In this document: positions 54,749 through 64,000 of the stretch, piece after piece
Layout of the letters: each line of letters starts with the position of its first letter
Numbering within the stretch: the stretch's first letter is position 1
NCBI RefSeq assembly: GCF_003332825.1
Contig: NZ_QIRF01000010.1
Coordinates: 1-64,000, forward strand
From: Dyella sp. C9
GTDB lineage: Bacteria; Pseudomonadota; Gammaproteobacteria; Xanthomonadales; Rhodanobacteraceae
Direction: 5' to 3'
Length of the DNA: 64,000 nt
The notes under the pieces: model-generated
Seen by the model: only the letters and a program-made list of their open reading frames with translations
The model's database searches: none
Told to the model about the DNA's origin: nothing
Program-made: the position numbers and the translations under genes

Positions 54749-55147
54749 ATGAAGTTTGCATCCACCCGGCTGATCGTCCGCGACATTCATGCGGTCGTCG
54801 GCTTCTACGAGAAGTTGACCAACCGAAAGGCGGAGTGGCTGGCGCCTGTATTTGCCGAGATCGTAACGACGGGCGCCACGCTTGCGATAGGCAGCGTTGA
54901 AACCGTTGCGCTCTTCAAGGAAGGCTCGGTCGAGCCAGCCGCCAACCGCACGGCCATCATCGAGTTTCAGGTCGACGATGTGGAAGCACAGTTCTCGCGA
55001 CTCAAAGATGAGCTTGAGGTCGTCCTTGAGCCGAAAATGATGCCCTGGGGCAATCTTGCAGTGCAGTTTCGGGACCCCGAGGGCACCATCGTTGGCTTGT
55101 ACACACCCATGACCGAAGCAGCCAAGAAGCGATTTGGTTCGCGTTAG
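54749..55147 (+). CDS. VOC (glyoxalase/bleomycin resistance-like) protein
   Basis: 132 residues with the two babbb modules of the vicinal oxygen chelate fold (STRLIVRDIHAVVGFYEKL at the start, WGNLAVQFRDPEGTIVGLYT at the end). Metal ligands are not all obvious, so it may be non-catalytic. The ATG at 54749 follows AAGGAGAGG. Confidence 0.82.
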   Translation: MKFASTRLIVRDIHAVVGFYEKLTNRKAEWLAPVFAEIVTTGATLAIGSVETVALFKEGSVEPAANRTAIIEFQVDDVEAQFSRLKDELEVVLEPKMMPWGNLAVQFRDPEGTIVGLYTPMTEAAKKRFGSR

Positions 55148-55305
55148 TCGAACCTGATGGCATCGGGCGTGGCGATTTCCTCCTGGGAAAAATGTTCGCG
55201 TCCGACTGTGGTCCCAGCAGGTCGGCGCAACAAGTCCCCCTTTGTTGAAGCAACGCCGGGGTGTTGCGTCGGCCCTTTGGGCTCACTGCACGAAGCAGGC
55301 ACCGG

Positions 55306-55659
55306 TCACTCCGATGGATGGTGCAGTGGGCTCTCGTTTTCGCCTGGCGTTCTCTTTAGAAGCCAAAGGTTGCGGGCGTATAGGAAAGGAAGAAAGGCAT
55401 AGCTCAAGATAATGGGGAGCTTGTCTATGTGCAGGGCATATACAAGCTGCAAGGCGCTACCCCAAAAACTGAGCTGCCAGAAGATCGGCGGCACTACGAG
55501 TTGCTTCTTCCTCTCCGAGTGCAGCCATTGAATAACGAACCGCGAGCTAAAGAGCCCCGCACCGGCGAGGCCGATGAGCGTCCATACCCAAGAATCGCCA
55601 TAGAGCCACGGGGCCATGCGGCCAACCAGGGGGAAGAGGAATCCGTTCGCTTCGTGCAT
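55306..55659 (-). CDS. LAB_N (lipid A biosynthesis N-terminal) domain membrane protein
   Basis: 117 residues with three hydrophobic helices and the LAB_N hallmark SSRFVIQWLHSERKK and PPIFWQLSFWGSALQLVYAL. Small stand-alone versions are usually linked to lipid or glycolipid modification. The start at 55659 (MHEANGFLF) fits the family; the frame extends upstream to 55707. Confidence 0.82.
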   Translation of the reverse strand: MHEANGFLFPLVGRMAPWLYGDSWVWTLIGLAGAGLFSSRFVIQWLHSERKKQLVVPPIFWQLSFWGSALQLVYALHIDKLPIILSYAFLPFLYARNLWLLKRTPGENESPLHHPSE

Positions 55660-55802
55660 TGAAAAGCTCAGCCTGTCGATGGCGGAGCCGTGATCTTGCG
55701 GGTACAACGGCCGCCCGGCAAGCTAGGGATGTTCGCTTCCGACCCAGAGCGGACCTCAAAGAAGGGCGCTTGTCGGACCGCTCAAGGGAGCTCGGAGAGG
55801 CA

Positions 55803-56021
55803 ATGGAAGTGACATTTAGCGGTCGAAGAAGCCTGTGGTGGTACGTCAAATTCTTCTTTGCGTGCCAAGCAGCAGGTTTTGCACTCTGGATGCTTGTCGC
55901 CCTCGTAGCAATGCCGTTTGTTGGCTATAGCCTTTTTGATCTTCCCTTCGAAGGGCGAGGATATTTGTTTCTGCCGCTATATCTAGTGTGCGCGCCGGTA
56001 GTCTGGAAGTATCTTCGCTGA
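55803..56021 (+). CDS. small hypothetical membrane protein
   Basis: 72 residues with two helices (about 14-42 and 50-68), preceded by GGAGAGG. Lower G+C than its surroundings. No family recognised. Confidence 0.55.
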   Translation: MEVTFSGRRSLWWYVKFFFACQAAGFALWMLVALVAMPFVGYSLFDLPFEGRGYLFLPLYLVCAPVVWKYLR

Positions 56022-56091
56022 ATGGTCCGCTTCTAACCCAAAACGGACATGACCAGGACGGCATAACAGGGTTTTCAGGGAGATTGTCCTA

Positions 56092-56538
56092 ATGAAGAAC
56101 GCTCCACCCGGGTACGAGTGTCCGTTTTGCGGTATTGCGGAGACGCTTCCGTCACCTGCTCCAGAATCAGCCGTTGTCCTGGTCGATGCCAACGTGTTCG
56201 CTTTGGTTCCGACGCACCACTATGCGGGGATCAAAGGCAACTGCTTGGTAGTGCCTCGGGGCCACTATGAAAACGTATTGGACATTCCGGACGACCTCGG
56301 CAGCGACTTCTTTTGTGCCACGCGTCGCCTGGCGCAGGCCATGCGAAATGCGTTCGGGTGTGAGGGCATATCCACTCGCCAACACAACGGTCCGGCCGGT
56401 AATCAAGATGTATGGCACTACCATCTTCATGTATTCCCTCGCTATTCAAATGACGGATTGAATGCGGGGCGCAAAGTGCCCTACGTCACCGAGGAACGAA
56501 TTGAGCTGGCGGCCACTCTTCGGGCTGCGTTGCGGTAG
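56092..56538 (+). CDS. HIT-family hydrolase
   Basis: 148 residues of the histidine-triad superfamily; the catalytic triad is in WHYHLHVFPR (HxHxH). An N-terminal CPFCGI may bind zinc. Nucleotidyl hydrolase or transferase of unknown substrate. Confidence 0.87.
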   Translation: MKNAPPGYECPFCGIAETLPSPAPESAVVLVDANVFALVPTHHYAGIKGNCLVVPRGHYENVLDIPDDLGSDFFCATRRLAQAMRNAFGCEGISTRQHNGPAGNQDVWHYHLHVFPRYSNDGLNAGRKVPYVTEERIELAATLRAALR

Positions 56539-56616
56539 CGTCTGTCTGCGATCCGAAGCGGATCCGTCACGGTGCGGCAAGCGCATGTCGTGGGCTTGGT
56601 GTTTCTCTGCCGGTTC

Positions 56617-57567
56617 TCAGGGATGTCCCTGGTCGCTGCTACCCGTCGTCGGCTCGTTTTTGTCCTTGGCGTCGTCGCCTTCGGGCGGCTTGACTGGGCT
56701 TAGCGGACCGACGCTGACAGTGCCGGTGATCGTGGTCGGGAGCCTTGGGTCATATGGATTGTCGGTAGAGCGCAGCTCTTGGTAAGCCACCGCACCATCG
56801 GTCTGGTGCGCGCCGACCACTTGCGCGGGGTCGCTTGTGTTGGGGCCGCCACCGGGACGTTGCAGGCCCGTTTGCGTGACGGCACCACCGCCGCTGATAT
56901 CGTAGATGGGAGAACTCATGTGATTGCCCACGCCTGCGATGCCGCCCACTTCCACATGGGCCGCTGAGGAACCCACCCGCGAACCGGTGGCGTTCTGTCT
57001 CACCTCGCGCCAGCGCGCCTTGGCGCGAGGCAACGCCGCTTCGTCGCCATAGGTGGGTAACAGGTCGCGCCAGATCTCGTTGGCCTTGGCGAATTGTTCG
57101 GGCGTCAAATGCGCGTAGACCAGTTGGCGGGCGCGCACGTATTGTGGGTCGTTGCGTTCGGCGGCCAAGGCCATCCACGCCATCGCTTGTGGCAGGTCCA
57201 CCGCCGAACCCTGGCCGCTCAGGTACATCACGCCAAGATTGTATTCGGCGGGCTTGTACGCCCACGAGGCCGCAACCTTGTACATCGCAATGGCGTGCGT
57301 GTAGTCACCTTTCCTGGCTGCCTGCGCGCCGAGCGCGAAGAAGTACTCGCCAGGCCGGGCATCGTCGAGCGGGGTGTTGAAGGCCTTGCTGTTGTCTTCG
57401 CCGGTGTCGGTAGTAGTCGTGGCTACCGGGGCCGCCGCTGGCGTCTGGGCATCGATGGGGATTGTCTTGAGCGCGTCCTGGTCGCCGGCGATGCCCGCAA
57501 CGGGCCAGAAGGCGAATCCAGCGGCAAGGCACAACAAGGGCAACGTCGCGTGCTTCTGCAGGGCCAT
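56617..57567 (-). CDS. exported Sel1/TPR-repeat protein
   Basis: 316 residues: signal peptide (about 1-27), a Thr/Ala-rich linker, then Sel1-like repeats (DYTHAIAMYKVAASWAYK, AEYNLGVMYLSGQGSAVDL, QAMAWMALAAERND) and a Gly/Pro-rich C-terminal half of low complexity. Function unknown. The start at 57567 places the signal peptide at the N-terminus. Confidence 0.75.
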   Translation of the reverse strand: MALQKHATLPLLCLAAGFAFWPVAGIAGDQDALKTIPIDAQTPAAAPVATTTTDTGEDNSKAFNTPLDDARPGEYFFALGAQAARKGDYTHAIAMYKVAASWAYKPAEYNLGVMYLSGQGSAVDLPQAMAWMALAAERNDPQYVRARQLVYAHLTPEQFAKANEIWRDLLPTYGDEAALPRAKARWREVRQNATGSRVGSSAAHVEVGGIAGVGNHMSSPIYDISGGGAVTQTGLQRPGGGPNTSDPAQVVGAHQTDGAVAYQELRSTDNPYDPRLPTTITGTVSVGPLSPVKPPEGDDAKDKNEPTTGSSDQGHP

Positions 57568-58212
57568 GGCAATCCGTCCATTGTCTGCGCAGGGAAACAT
57601 TCCGCGGAAGGCTACTCCCTCGCCTCATACCCTAGCAACTGACGCCATCTCGGCCCTCCCGCGTCATTTCTTAGGCTTGGGTCTGGGCGGTTTCGCCTGT
57701 CTGGCGCGGGGCGCTCCAGGCTCACGGGGCAACCGGGCAAGGTATCTGGTTCCGCAAGACGCGGAGGTAGAAGGGCGCGGCGGTCACCATTTGAATGCCT
57801 AGCTGGAAGGTCTCCTCAAAAGCCCGGATAGTGGTAAGCGTGCTCCCGAAGGTTCGCTGCCCCTGGTGGACGCTTACACAGGTCGGTCAATCGCAGGCTA
57901 TGACTGCCAGCGCTGCATGTACGCGGGGCGGTAACCGTCCCCTGGCTGTGCGAAGAACCATGATGTTCAGGCCTACGGCTCGCATGTCGAGCGGTGGCTT
58001 TCGCTCATGAGGCATCAGGCCATGGGCAATCGGCGCATTCAGCACGCGCAGGACATGGACCCGCGGGCGGCAGGCCATGCGTGTGACAACGCGTTGTTGG
58101 TTTCTGCGGGTGCCACCCGTTGTGCACTTCGCCGTATCGCTACCGAATATTCCTTGCGAAGAGGCCGGTGTCCATTTCCGTCCCATGACGAGCGTTAGAC
58201 AAGGGCGCGCTG
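57568..58212. other. intergenic region without a supported gene
   Basis: 645 bases between two minus-strand genes. Several frames of 60-190 codons exist on both strands, but none shows a recognisable family, good ribosome site or convincing composition. It may hold a decayed gene. Confidence 0.45.
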
Positions 58213-58821
58213 TCAGGACGTGCCGAGTCGATGTGCGAGCAGGGCTTTTACGGATGGCCATTCTTCGCTCACGACGCTGTAGAAGGCGGTATTCCTTGGC
58301 TTGCCATTGGGCTCGATCTTGTCCTTTCGCAGGATGCCCTCGAACGTCGCCCCGATGTTTTCGAGCGCGCGCCGTGATCTGGCGTTGTCGGCCTTGGCCC
58401 GGAACTGGACGCGACCCACACCCAGCGTATCGAAGCAGAAAGCAAGCAGGAGCTGTTTGCATTCCGTGTTGATGCCTGTGCCCCAGAATTCGCTCGCGAT
58501 CCAGGTGACGCCGATCTCGACCTTTTGATCATCGCGATGGATGTCGAGGAGTCGCGTGGTACCAATGATCTGGCCACTGTCGCGAAGGCACACGAGGAAC
58601 GGATAGGCCTTGCCCAGATCCCTGTCGCGCAGCGCGGTTCTGAAGTTCGGGTAGAAGATGGCGGGATCGGAGTAGTCCACGGATGTCAGGCGCCATAGCT
58701 CTCGATCGCGACCGACGTCGAAGAGTGCATCCAGGTGTTCTTCTTCCACGGGGCGAAGTTCAACCCGGCTGCCTTTGAGAACCAGTGGGTGTTGAATCCA
58801 TGAAGTGAGCATAGTCGCCAT
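58213..58821 (-). CDS. GNAT-family N-acetyltransferase (RimJ/RimL-like)
   Basis: 202 residues; acetyl-CoA-binding region around IGTTRLLDIHRDDQKVEIGV and WIASEFWGTGINTECKQLLL, then the C-terminal NARSRRALENIGATFEG typical of RimL-type enzymes. Substrate unknown. Two Mets (58821 and 58812) are possible starts. Confidence 0.87.
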   Translation of the reverse strand: MATMLTSWIQHPLVLKGSRVELRPVEEEHLDALFDVGRDRELWRLTSVDYSDPAIFYPNFRTALRDRDLGKAYPFLVCLRDSGQIIGTTRLLDIHRDDQKVEIGVTWIASEFWGTGINTECKQLLLAFCFDTLGVGRVQFRAKADNARSRRALENIGATFEGILRKDKIEPNGKPRNTAFYSVVSEEWPSVKALLAHRLGTS

Positions 58822-59086
58822 GTGGTCCAAAGAGTGGCGTGGTATTGGACACGCGATGGCTGGCTTTACAGCGTCGCGATTGAGGCGGTTCGAAGGCGAG
58901 CCTGCCGGGAGGGGCATCGCCAACCTGGGGCACCTTGGAGCGGAAGCGGGTGCTGGGACAACGGCGCGCGATGGACAGGGCACGCCGCCCATGCCCCGGG
59001 CATTCCTTGCCGACATTTCGCCCCAGCCCTGTCCCGCTCGCCACATAGATGACGTCCGTCGCCACGGGCCGGCTATAGTCGACGGC

Positions 59087-60193
59087 ATGAACGTGCCATC
59101 CCGCCATTCCCACGAAATCTCCCATGGCGGCTACGGTGCGCCATTTGCGCCGATAACGTTGGCGGTGTCGTGGACGGCATTCTGGCTGCTCATGATCTGC
59201 ATCGCCTTCCAGGAATCGCTTCGTAACCCCCACGTCCAATGGTGGGAGCCGATCCTGTGGGAAGGCAGTTCCGGGCTGGTCCTGACGGGTTGGTTATTGC
59301 TCGCAGTGCGGATTCGCGGGCGTTATGCATCGTATCTCGATAAACCCCTGGCCTGGTTTGGTGCCTACCTGCGCTGGTTGCCGTTGGCCATCCTGCTTTG
59401 GATTGCGGCGGTCTACGCCATACGGCATGGCGTCTATGCGGCCGTTGGGAGAACCTATGATCACCCGGGCTGGGGCTATATCGTTGTGTACGAGAGCTTC
59501 AAGCTGGTGATCTTTACGGGGCTGTGGCTTGGGGTGCTGTTTGGCATCGATTCCCACGGGCAATGGCAGATCCAGCGGCAGCGCCTGTTGCAGACGCAAA
59601 GGGCGCTGGCCGAAGCGCAGCTTGCACAGCTCCAGGGCCAGCTGCGGCCGCATTTCCTGTTCAACGCGCTCAATACCGTCTCTGCCTTGATGCACACCGA
59701 TGTGGAGCGGGCCGATCGACTGGTCGCGACGCTCGGGGACCTGCTGCGCATCAGTCTTCGCTCCACCGACAACGAGATGACGCCGCTGGGTGAGGAGCTG
59801 CGGACGCTGGAGTTGTACGCAACGGTGATGAGCGAGCGGTTCCGCGACCGGGTCACCCTGAGCTGGCAGACAGAACCGGCCGTGCTCGACATTCCCGTCC
59901 CGGCCCTGCTGTTGCAGCCCTTGCTTGAGAACGCCTTCAAGCATGGCGTCGAGCGGACAGTGGCGCGCGTATGCATCGATGTCTGTGCAAGTCGGCGAGA
60001 CCATTCGCTGGAGATCGTCGTGAGCAACTCCGGTTCCCGGCTCGCTGACGAGCCCCATGCCGGGCTGGGATTCCGCAACTGCAGGGAGCGATTGGGCATC
60101 ATCTACGGCGACTTGGCATGGTTGCATGTACAGAACGAAGGCGACGGCGTGGCCGCGCGCGTTTCGCTACCGCTGGGCGAGGCGGTCCGGTGA
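59087..60193 (+). CDS. LytS/YehU-type sensor histidine kinase
   Basis: 368 residues: four membrane helices (about 24-42, 52-72, 88-108, 128-148), a short coiled coil, then the His_kinase domain (RPHFLFNALNTVSALMH, phosphoacceptor His) and HATPase (PALLLQPLLENAFKHGV). The ATG at 59087 was chosen because the much longer upstream frame crosses the start of the divergent GNAT gene. Its stop overlaps the regulator start (GTGA). Confidence 0.9.
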   Translation: MNVPSRHSHEISHGGYGAPFAPITLAVSWTAFWLLMICIAFQESLRNPHVQWWEPILWEGSSGLVLTGWLLLAVRIRGRYASYLDKPLAWFGAYLRWLPLAILLWIAAVYAIRHGVYAAVGRTYDHPGWGYIVVYESFKLVIFTGLWLGVLFGIDSHGQWQIQRQRLLQTQRALAEAQLAQLQGQLRPHFLFNALNTVSALMHTDVERADRLVATLGDLLRISLRSTDNEMTPLGEELRTLELYATVMSERFRDRVTLSWQTEPAVLDIPVPALLLQPLLENAFKHGVERTVARVCIDVCASRRDHSLEIVVSNSGSRLADEPHAGLGFRNCRERLGIIYGDLAWLHVQNEGDGVAARVSLPLGEAVR

Positions 60194-60930
60194 TTCGCGC
60201 GATGATCGCCGACGACGAGGCGCCTGCCCGCGAGAAGCTCGAACGCTGGCTGGCGGATCAAGCGGACGTGGCGGTGGTGGGTTCGGTCGAGGATGGACTT
60301 TCCGCGGCGCGCTGCATCGAGCAGTTCCGTCCGGACGTGGCCTTTCTCGATGTGCAGATGCCGGCATTGTCCGGACTGCAGGTGGCCGCGCAGCTCGAAC
60401 CTTCGAGGGCACCGCTGATTGTGTTCGTCACTGCCTATGACGCGCACGCGGTGAGGGCGTTTGACCTCAATGCGGTCGACTACCTGCTCAAGCCTTATGA
60501 CCTGGAACGTTTCGAAAGAACGGTGCAGCGGGTCCGGGTGCGGCTGAACGACCATGAGACCGGCACGGCGGCCGTCACCGTGAGCCGGACACGGGAGCCG
60601 TCCTGCGACCGCCTGCTGGTGCCGGATCGCGAGCGGCTGCAGCTCATCGACGCCGCGGCCGTCGAATGGCTGGAGGCCGACGACAATTATGTTCACGTGC
60701 ACACGGCCGGTCGCACTTACCTTTTACGCCGAACGCTGCAGGACCTCCTTTCCCAGCTGGGCGAGCAGCGCTTCATTCGGATACACCGGTCGGCAGCGGT
60801 CAACCTGGCCTGCATCGAGTCGCTCACCCCGCTCTTCAAGGGTGACTACGAAATCCACCTGCGCAATGGGCACACGCTCAGGCTGAGCCGGCGGTTCCGC
60901 GACGCCCTGTTCGCCCGCATGGGGCGCTGA
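60190..60930 (+). CDS. LytTR-family response regulator
   Basis: 246 residues: receiver domain (MIADDEAPARE, phospho-Asp in VAFLDVQMPAL, VTAYDAHAV, LLKPYDLE) and a C-terminal LytTR DNA-binding domain (VEWLEADDNYVHVHTAGRTY, FIRIHRSAAVNL). GTG start overlapping the kinase stop. LytTR regulators often control exported polysaccharide or membrane genes; the acyltransferase gene 104 bases downstream is a candidate target. Confidence 0.92.
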   Translation: MIRAMIADDEAPAREKLERWLADQADVAVVGSVEDGLSAARCIEQFRPDVAFLDVQMPALSGLQVAAQLEPSRAPLIVFVTAYDAHAVRAFDLNAVDYLLKPYDLERFERTVQRVRVRLNDHETGTAAVTVSRTREPSCDRLLVPDRERLQLIDAAAVEWLEADDNYVHVHTAGRTYLLRRTLQDLLSQLGEQRFIRIHRSAAVNLACIESLTPLFKGDYEIHLRNGHTLRLSRRFRDALFARMGR

Positions 60931-61034
60931 AAGCCGCCTTGCCACGGCGACGTCCCCGTTCACCCCAATTGGGATGCCCACCGGTCACCGAGGGGGCAGG
61001 CTCCTTCCCATCGCCGCTACAGGAGACCTGAACC

Positions 61035-62201
61035 ATGCGTGCTGCCGATGAGCGGGAGAGTCGTTATGACTTCCTGGACTGGCTGCGAGTCATCGCCATC
61101 TTCGTATTGTTTTTCTTTCACACCGGAATGATCTTCGTCGGCTGGGGTTGGCATGTCGTCAACAGCCAGACCATACCTGGCCTGCAGTGGCCCATGGACA
61201 TCGCCCATCGCTTGCGCATGCCGCTGCTGTTCGTCATTGCCGGCGCGGGCATGTGGTTCGCACTGCAGCGACGTACCGCGGGGATGTTGCTGAAGGAAAG
61301 AACGATCAAGTTGCTCCTACCGTTTGTAGCCGGCATGTTCATCATCGTGCCACCGCAGATCTACTGCGAGCGCCTGCTTCGCGGCCAATGGCAGGGTGGC
61401 TACCTGGAGTTCTACGCGACGCGGGTGTTGCAGTTTTCACCGTATCCATCCGGTGATTTCGGCTGGCATCACCTATGGTTCATCCTGTATCTCTATGTGT
61501 ACGTACTGTTGCTGTTGCCTGCGATGCTTTGGTGGAGGCGACGCGGCAAGCCGGTTTCGCCAGGGACCTGGCTGTGCCTGCTGGGGATTCCGCTCGGTAT
61601 CAACGAGGCGCTCCTGAAGCATGCCTATCCGGAGTCGCATAACCTGGTGAGCGATTGGTATATCTTCAATCACTACCTGCTTCTGACGGCCTACGGATAT
61701 TTCATGGCATCCATGCCTGGCATCTGGCGATGGTTGGCCGACTTCCGCACATGGTCGCTTGGCGCTGGCCTGGTGTCGTTCGCGCTGCTGATTTCGTTGT
61801 TCAATGCGGGCGTGATCGAGCATGACTCGATAGCCGACGCCGTCGGCGCCAACATCTTTACCTGGCTCTGGATGATGGTATTTCTTGGGTACGGCTACCG
61901 TTACCTGTCCTTCGTGAACCCGTTGCTCGCCTGGGCAAGGGAGGCCAGCTACCCGTTCTATATCCTGCATCAGACGGTGATCGTCGTGATCGGCTACTAC
62001 GTCATCCAGTACGCGTGGGCGCCGTGGACCAAGTACTTCGTCATCCTTGTTCTCAGCATGGTTGCGTGCCTTGCCCTCTATGAAGGGTGCGTGCGGAGGT
62101 TTGCCCTGCTTCGCCTGCTGTTCGGGATGAAACCGGAAGCTTCACGGTTACGCCTGGGCCCGGTGGCGGAGGCGCAGGCGGCCGGTGAGGATGTCCAGTA
62201 G
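61035..62201 (+). CDS. acyltransferase family 3 membrane protein
   Basis: 388 residues with about ten membrane helices and the family signature RYDFLDWLRVIAIFVLFFFH (the conserved Arg-Asp and His for acyl transfer). Such proteins O-acetylate or succinylate sugars, glucans or other surface molecules. Site CAGGAG is 10 bases before the ATG. Confidence 0.88.
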   Translation: MRAADERESRYDFLDWLRVIAIFVLFFFHTGMIFVGWGWHVVNSQTIPGLQWPMDIAHRLRMPLLFVIAGAGMWFALQRRTAGMLLKERTIKLLLPFVAGMFIIVPPQIYCERLLRGQWQGGYLEFYATRVLQFSPYPSGDFGWHHLWFILYLYVYVLLLLPAMLWWRRRGKPVSPGTWLCLLGIPLGINEALLKHAYPESHNLVSDWYIFNHYLLLTAYGYFMASMPGIWRWLADFRTWSLGAGLVSFALLISLFNAGVIEHDSIADAVGANIFTWLWMMVFLGYGYRYLSFVNPLLAWAREASYPFYILHQTVIVVIGYYVIQYAWAPWTKYFVILVLSMVACLALYEGCVRRFALLRLLFGMKPEASRLRLGPVAEAQAAGEDVQ

Positions 62202-62307
62202 ATCCTTCACGGGGCCCGGACGTCCCCGGTGTTGCTGACGGGACACGACCGGGCTTAAGCAGTCGATGGCCGCCTGGGGCAATCGTTGCCCTTACGCATG
62301 TGGGGCA

Positions 62308-63687
62308 TCATCTTGGTTTCAGGTCGCCCACCAGGGTTGGCAGCAACTCCGACACGGTGGGATGAATGGGGACTGCCCATTTCAAGGTGTCGAAGGGCTG
62401 GTCGGCGTTGATCAGGTCGATCAGGCCGTGGATGGCTTCGTCCCCACCAACGCCAAGGATGGCGGCACCAAGAATGCGGTGCGTATCAGCGTCCGCAACG
62501 ACCTTCATGAAGCCTTGTGTTTCCCCGCGCTCAACGGCCCGGCCGACACGGGTCATGGGGCGCTTGGATACCGATAGCCGTTTGCCGCTGGCCAGTGCCT
62601 GCGTGTCACTCATGCCAACGCGACCAAGCGGAGGGTCGGTAAACAGGCCATAGCAGGGTACGCGCGCCGAGACGCGTCGCTGCGCGCCATCGAGCAGGTT
62701 TGCGGCAATGATTTCGAAGTCGTTGTAGGCGGTATGCGTGAACGCGCCGCGGCCATTGCAGTCGCCCATGGCCCAGATGCCGGGCACGTTGGTCGCAAGC
62801 GTGTCGTCAACGACGATATAGCCATGCCCGTCGGTCCTGACCCCGGCCCGCTCCAGTCCGAGGTCATCGGTGTTGGGGCGGCGGCCAACGGCAAGCAGCA
62901 CATGGCTGGCCGCGATCTCCCTGTCACCGGCGCTGCAGTCCACACTGACCCTGACGCCGTTGCCGTCACGTGCGAATGCAATGCACTCGGCGTTCGTCCG
63001 GATGTTGATGCCCTCGGCCTCCAGCAGGTTCCGGAGCGCTTCCGAGATGTCTTCATCTTCGCGGGAAATCAGGTGTGGCTGGCGTTCGACGATGGTGATG
63101 TCGCTGCCGAAGCGGCGAAACATCTGTGCGTATTCCAGCCCGATGTAGCTGCCGCCGATGATGGCGAGGTGCTCCGGCAGCCGGGTGAGCTGAAGTATCG
63201 AGGTGTTGGTGAGATAGTCGACGTTGCCCACGCCGGGCATGTCTTCAGGAACCCGGGCTCGACCGCCCACGTTGAGGAAGATTCGCGGTGCCGTGATGGC
63301 GTCACCATTGACGCTCAAGGTGCCGGGGCCTTCGAAGCGGGCGTGCCCTCGCAGCAGGGTCAGGCGGTCCATGCCTGCGAGCCAGCTCTCCAGGTTGCCG
63401 CGGGATGTTTCCGTCACCTTGTGCGCCCGGGCCATGACGCGCGGCAGATCGATCGCTACCTCGCCGTCCAGCACGACGCCGTAATCGGCGGCGCACCTCG
63501 CCTGGTGCGCGACACGTGCACTGGCGACCAGGGTTTTGGTGGGCATGCAGCCGGTGTTGACGCAGGTGCCCCCAAGGAAGTGGCGTTCCACCAGTGCCAC
63601 CGTCATGCCAGCGGCGGTGAGCCGGCCGGCCAGGGGCGGACCTGCCTGTCCGGCGCCGATGATGATCGCATCGAAGGCGCGGCTCAT
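62308..63687 (-). CDS. class I pyridine nucleotide-disulfide oxidoreductase (mercuric reductase-like)
   Basis: 459-residue FAD enzyme: dinucleotide fold GAGQAGPPLAGRL, redox-active disulfide GGTCVNTGCMPTK, NAD(P)-binding GGSYIGLEYAQMF, FAD motif GIWAMGDCNG, and C-terminal dimer interface with catalytic His in PIHPTVSELLPTL. It lacks the N-terminal heavy-metal domain and the terminal Cys pair of MerA, so it is more likely a general dihydrolipoamide-reductase-like enzyme than a true mercuric reductase. Confidence 0.9.
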   Translation of the reverse strand: MSRAFDAIIIGAGQAGPPLAGRLTAAGMTVALVERHFLGGTCVNTGCMPTKTLVASARVAHQARCAADYGVVLDGEVAIDLPRVMARAHKVTETSRGNLESWLAGMDRLTLLRGHARFEGPGTLSVNGDAITAPRIFLNVGGRARVPEDMPGVGNVDYLTNTSILQLTRLPEHLAIIGGSYIGLEYAQMFRRFGSDITIVERQPHLISREDEDISEALRNLLEAEGINIRTNAECIAFARDGNGVRVSVDCSAGDREIAASHVLLAVGRRPNTDDLGLERAGVRTDGHGYIVVDDTLATNVPGIWAMGDCNGRGAFTHTAYNDFEIIAANLLDGAQRRVSARVPCYGLFTDPPLGRVGMSDTQALASGKRLSVSKRPMTRVGRAVERGETQGFMKVVADADTHRILGAAILGVGGDEAIHGLIDLINADQPFDTLKWAVPIHPTVSELLPTLVGDLKPR

Positions 63688-63789
63688 GGCTGTACCTTCG
63701 ACAGGCAGGATCGATAGTCCATATATCCTCCTCGCTGCGCATTTTGCATCCGGAGCCGGTGTTTCAGGGGCGGTGCCAGCCTGTTCGGA

Positions 63790-64000
63790 TCAGCTGCGGT
63801 GTTCGACCCACTGGCTACGCCAGGCAGGCGCGGGGAACGCATCGGCGAAATACTGGGTCTCGTGCGATACCTTTCCGTCGCGGAATTCCATGATGCTTAC
63901 GGTGTAGGCAGGTTTGCTTTCATAGTCGATCACGTATTCGGTGACCCACAGGTTGTCGGCCCCAACGATACGGCGTATCACGAAGCCCGAGGGCTTTCCC
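63790..64000 (-). CDS. SnoaL/NTF2-like protein (partial)
   Basis: C-terminal 70 codons of a gene that starts beyond the window end. IMEFRDGKVSHETQYFADAF is the usual closing strand of SnoaL-like/ketosteroid-isomerase folds. The frame is open through 64000. Confidence 0.7.
   Translation of the reverse strand, partial: GKPSGFVIRRIVGADNLWVTEYVIDYESKPAYTVSIMEFRDGKVSHETQYFADAFPAPAWRSQWVEHRS

Noticed and set aside
57887..58462. 191-codon minus-strand open frame overlapping the GNAT gene
   Set aside because: It overlaps the GNAT coding region in another frame, is Arg-rich with no recognisable motif and has no ribosome site; it looks like a shadow of high-G+C DNA.
62308..63687. Mercury resistance operon
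   Set aside because: The flavoprotein lacks the MerA metal-binding domain and terminal cysteines, and no merR, merT or merP is adjacent.

Overview
The window is about 64 kb of high-G+C DNA with dense, mostly operonic genes. The gene order mreB-mreC-mreD-mrdA-rodA-mltB-rlpA-dacC-ybeD-lipB-lipA, the prevalence of M1/M17 peptidases, a B12-dependent ribonucleotide reductase and the GTAGGAGCGCACC-type palindromic repeats point to a gammaproteobacterium of the Lysobacterales/Xanthomonadales, most likely Rhodanobacteraceae (Dyella, Rhodanobacter or Luteibacter-like). This assignment is inference from gene content; no rRNA or tRNA gene was recognised.

Layout. 0.3-3.5 kb: a UPF0114 membrane protein, glycerol kinase and a PfkB sugar/nucleoside kinase. 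3.7-14.9 kb: the core cell-shape and peptidoglycan block (MreBCD, PBP2, RodA, MltB, RlpA, a DD-carboxypeptidase) running into the lipoate genes ybeD-lipB-lipA. 14.9-25.1 kb: proteolysis and envelope genes (Prc-type tail-specific protease, M1 and M17 aminopeptidases, a phosphate-binding-like protein fused to LysM, a HAD phosphatase, a Deg/HtrA protease). 25.3-30.5 kb: a class II ribonucleotide reductase locus with three unusual features: an intein placed exactly in front of the radical cysteine, a C-terminal part carried on a separate gene, and a lysine/alanine-rich histone-H1-like gene between the two that has an in-frame amber codon.

31.6-35.5 kb holds a compact bacteriocin (class II microcin-like) system on the minus strand: an HlyD-family adaptor, a C39-peptidase ABC transporter, a 72-residue double-glycine precursor and, 10 bases after it, a 49-codon two-helix membrane protein that is a good immunity-protein candidate. 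35.7-39 kb is an accessory stretch with a membrane-anchored Mrr-like nuclease, a truncated copy of its N-terminus, a membrane TPR protein and gene remnants. 39-45 kb carries a CDGSH iron-sulfur protein, two orphan HigA-type regulators separated by two palindromic repeats, a beta-propeller protein, an alpha/beta hydrolase and a DoxX-like protein.

45.2-64 kb is signalling and redox: a propeller-sensor histidine kinase with a NarL-type regulator; a TetR regulator with three operator-like palindromes facing a tautomerase and cupin; a cytochrome b / sulfite-oxidase-like pair; a pseudouridine synthase; a desaturase; small metabolic proteins; a LytS/LytTR-type two-component pair with an acyltransferase; and a mercuric-reductase-like flavoprotein. 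The last gene (SnoaL/NTF2-like) runs off the window.
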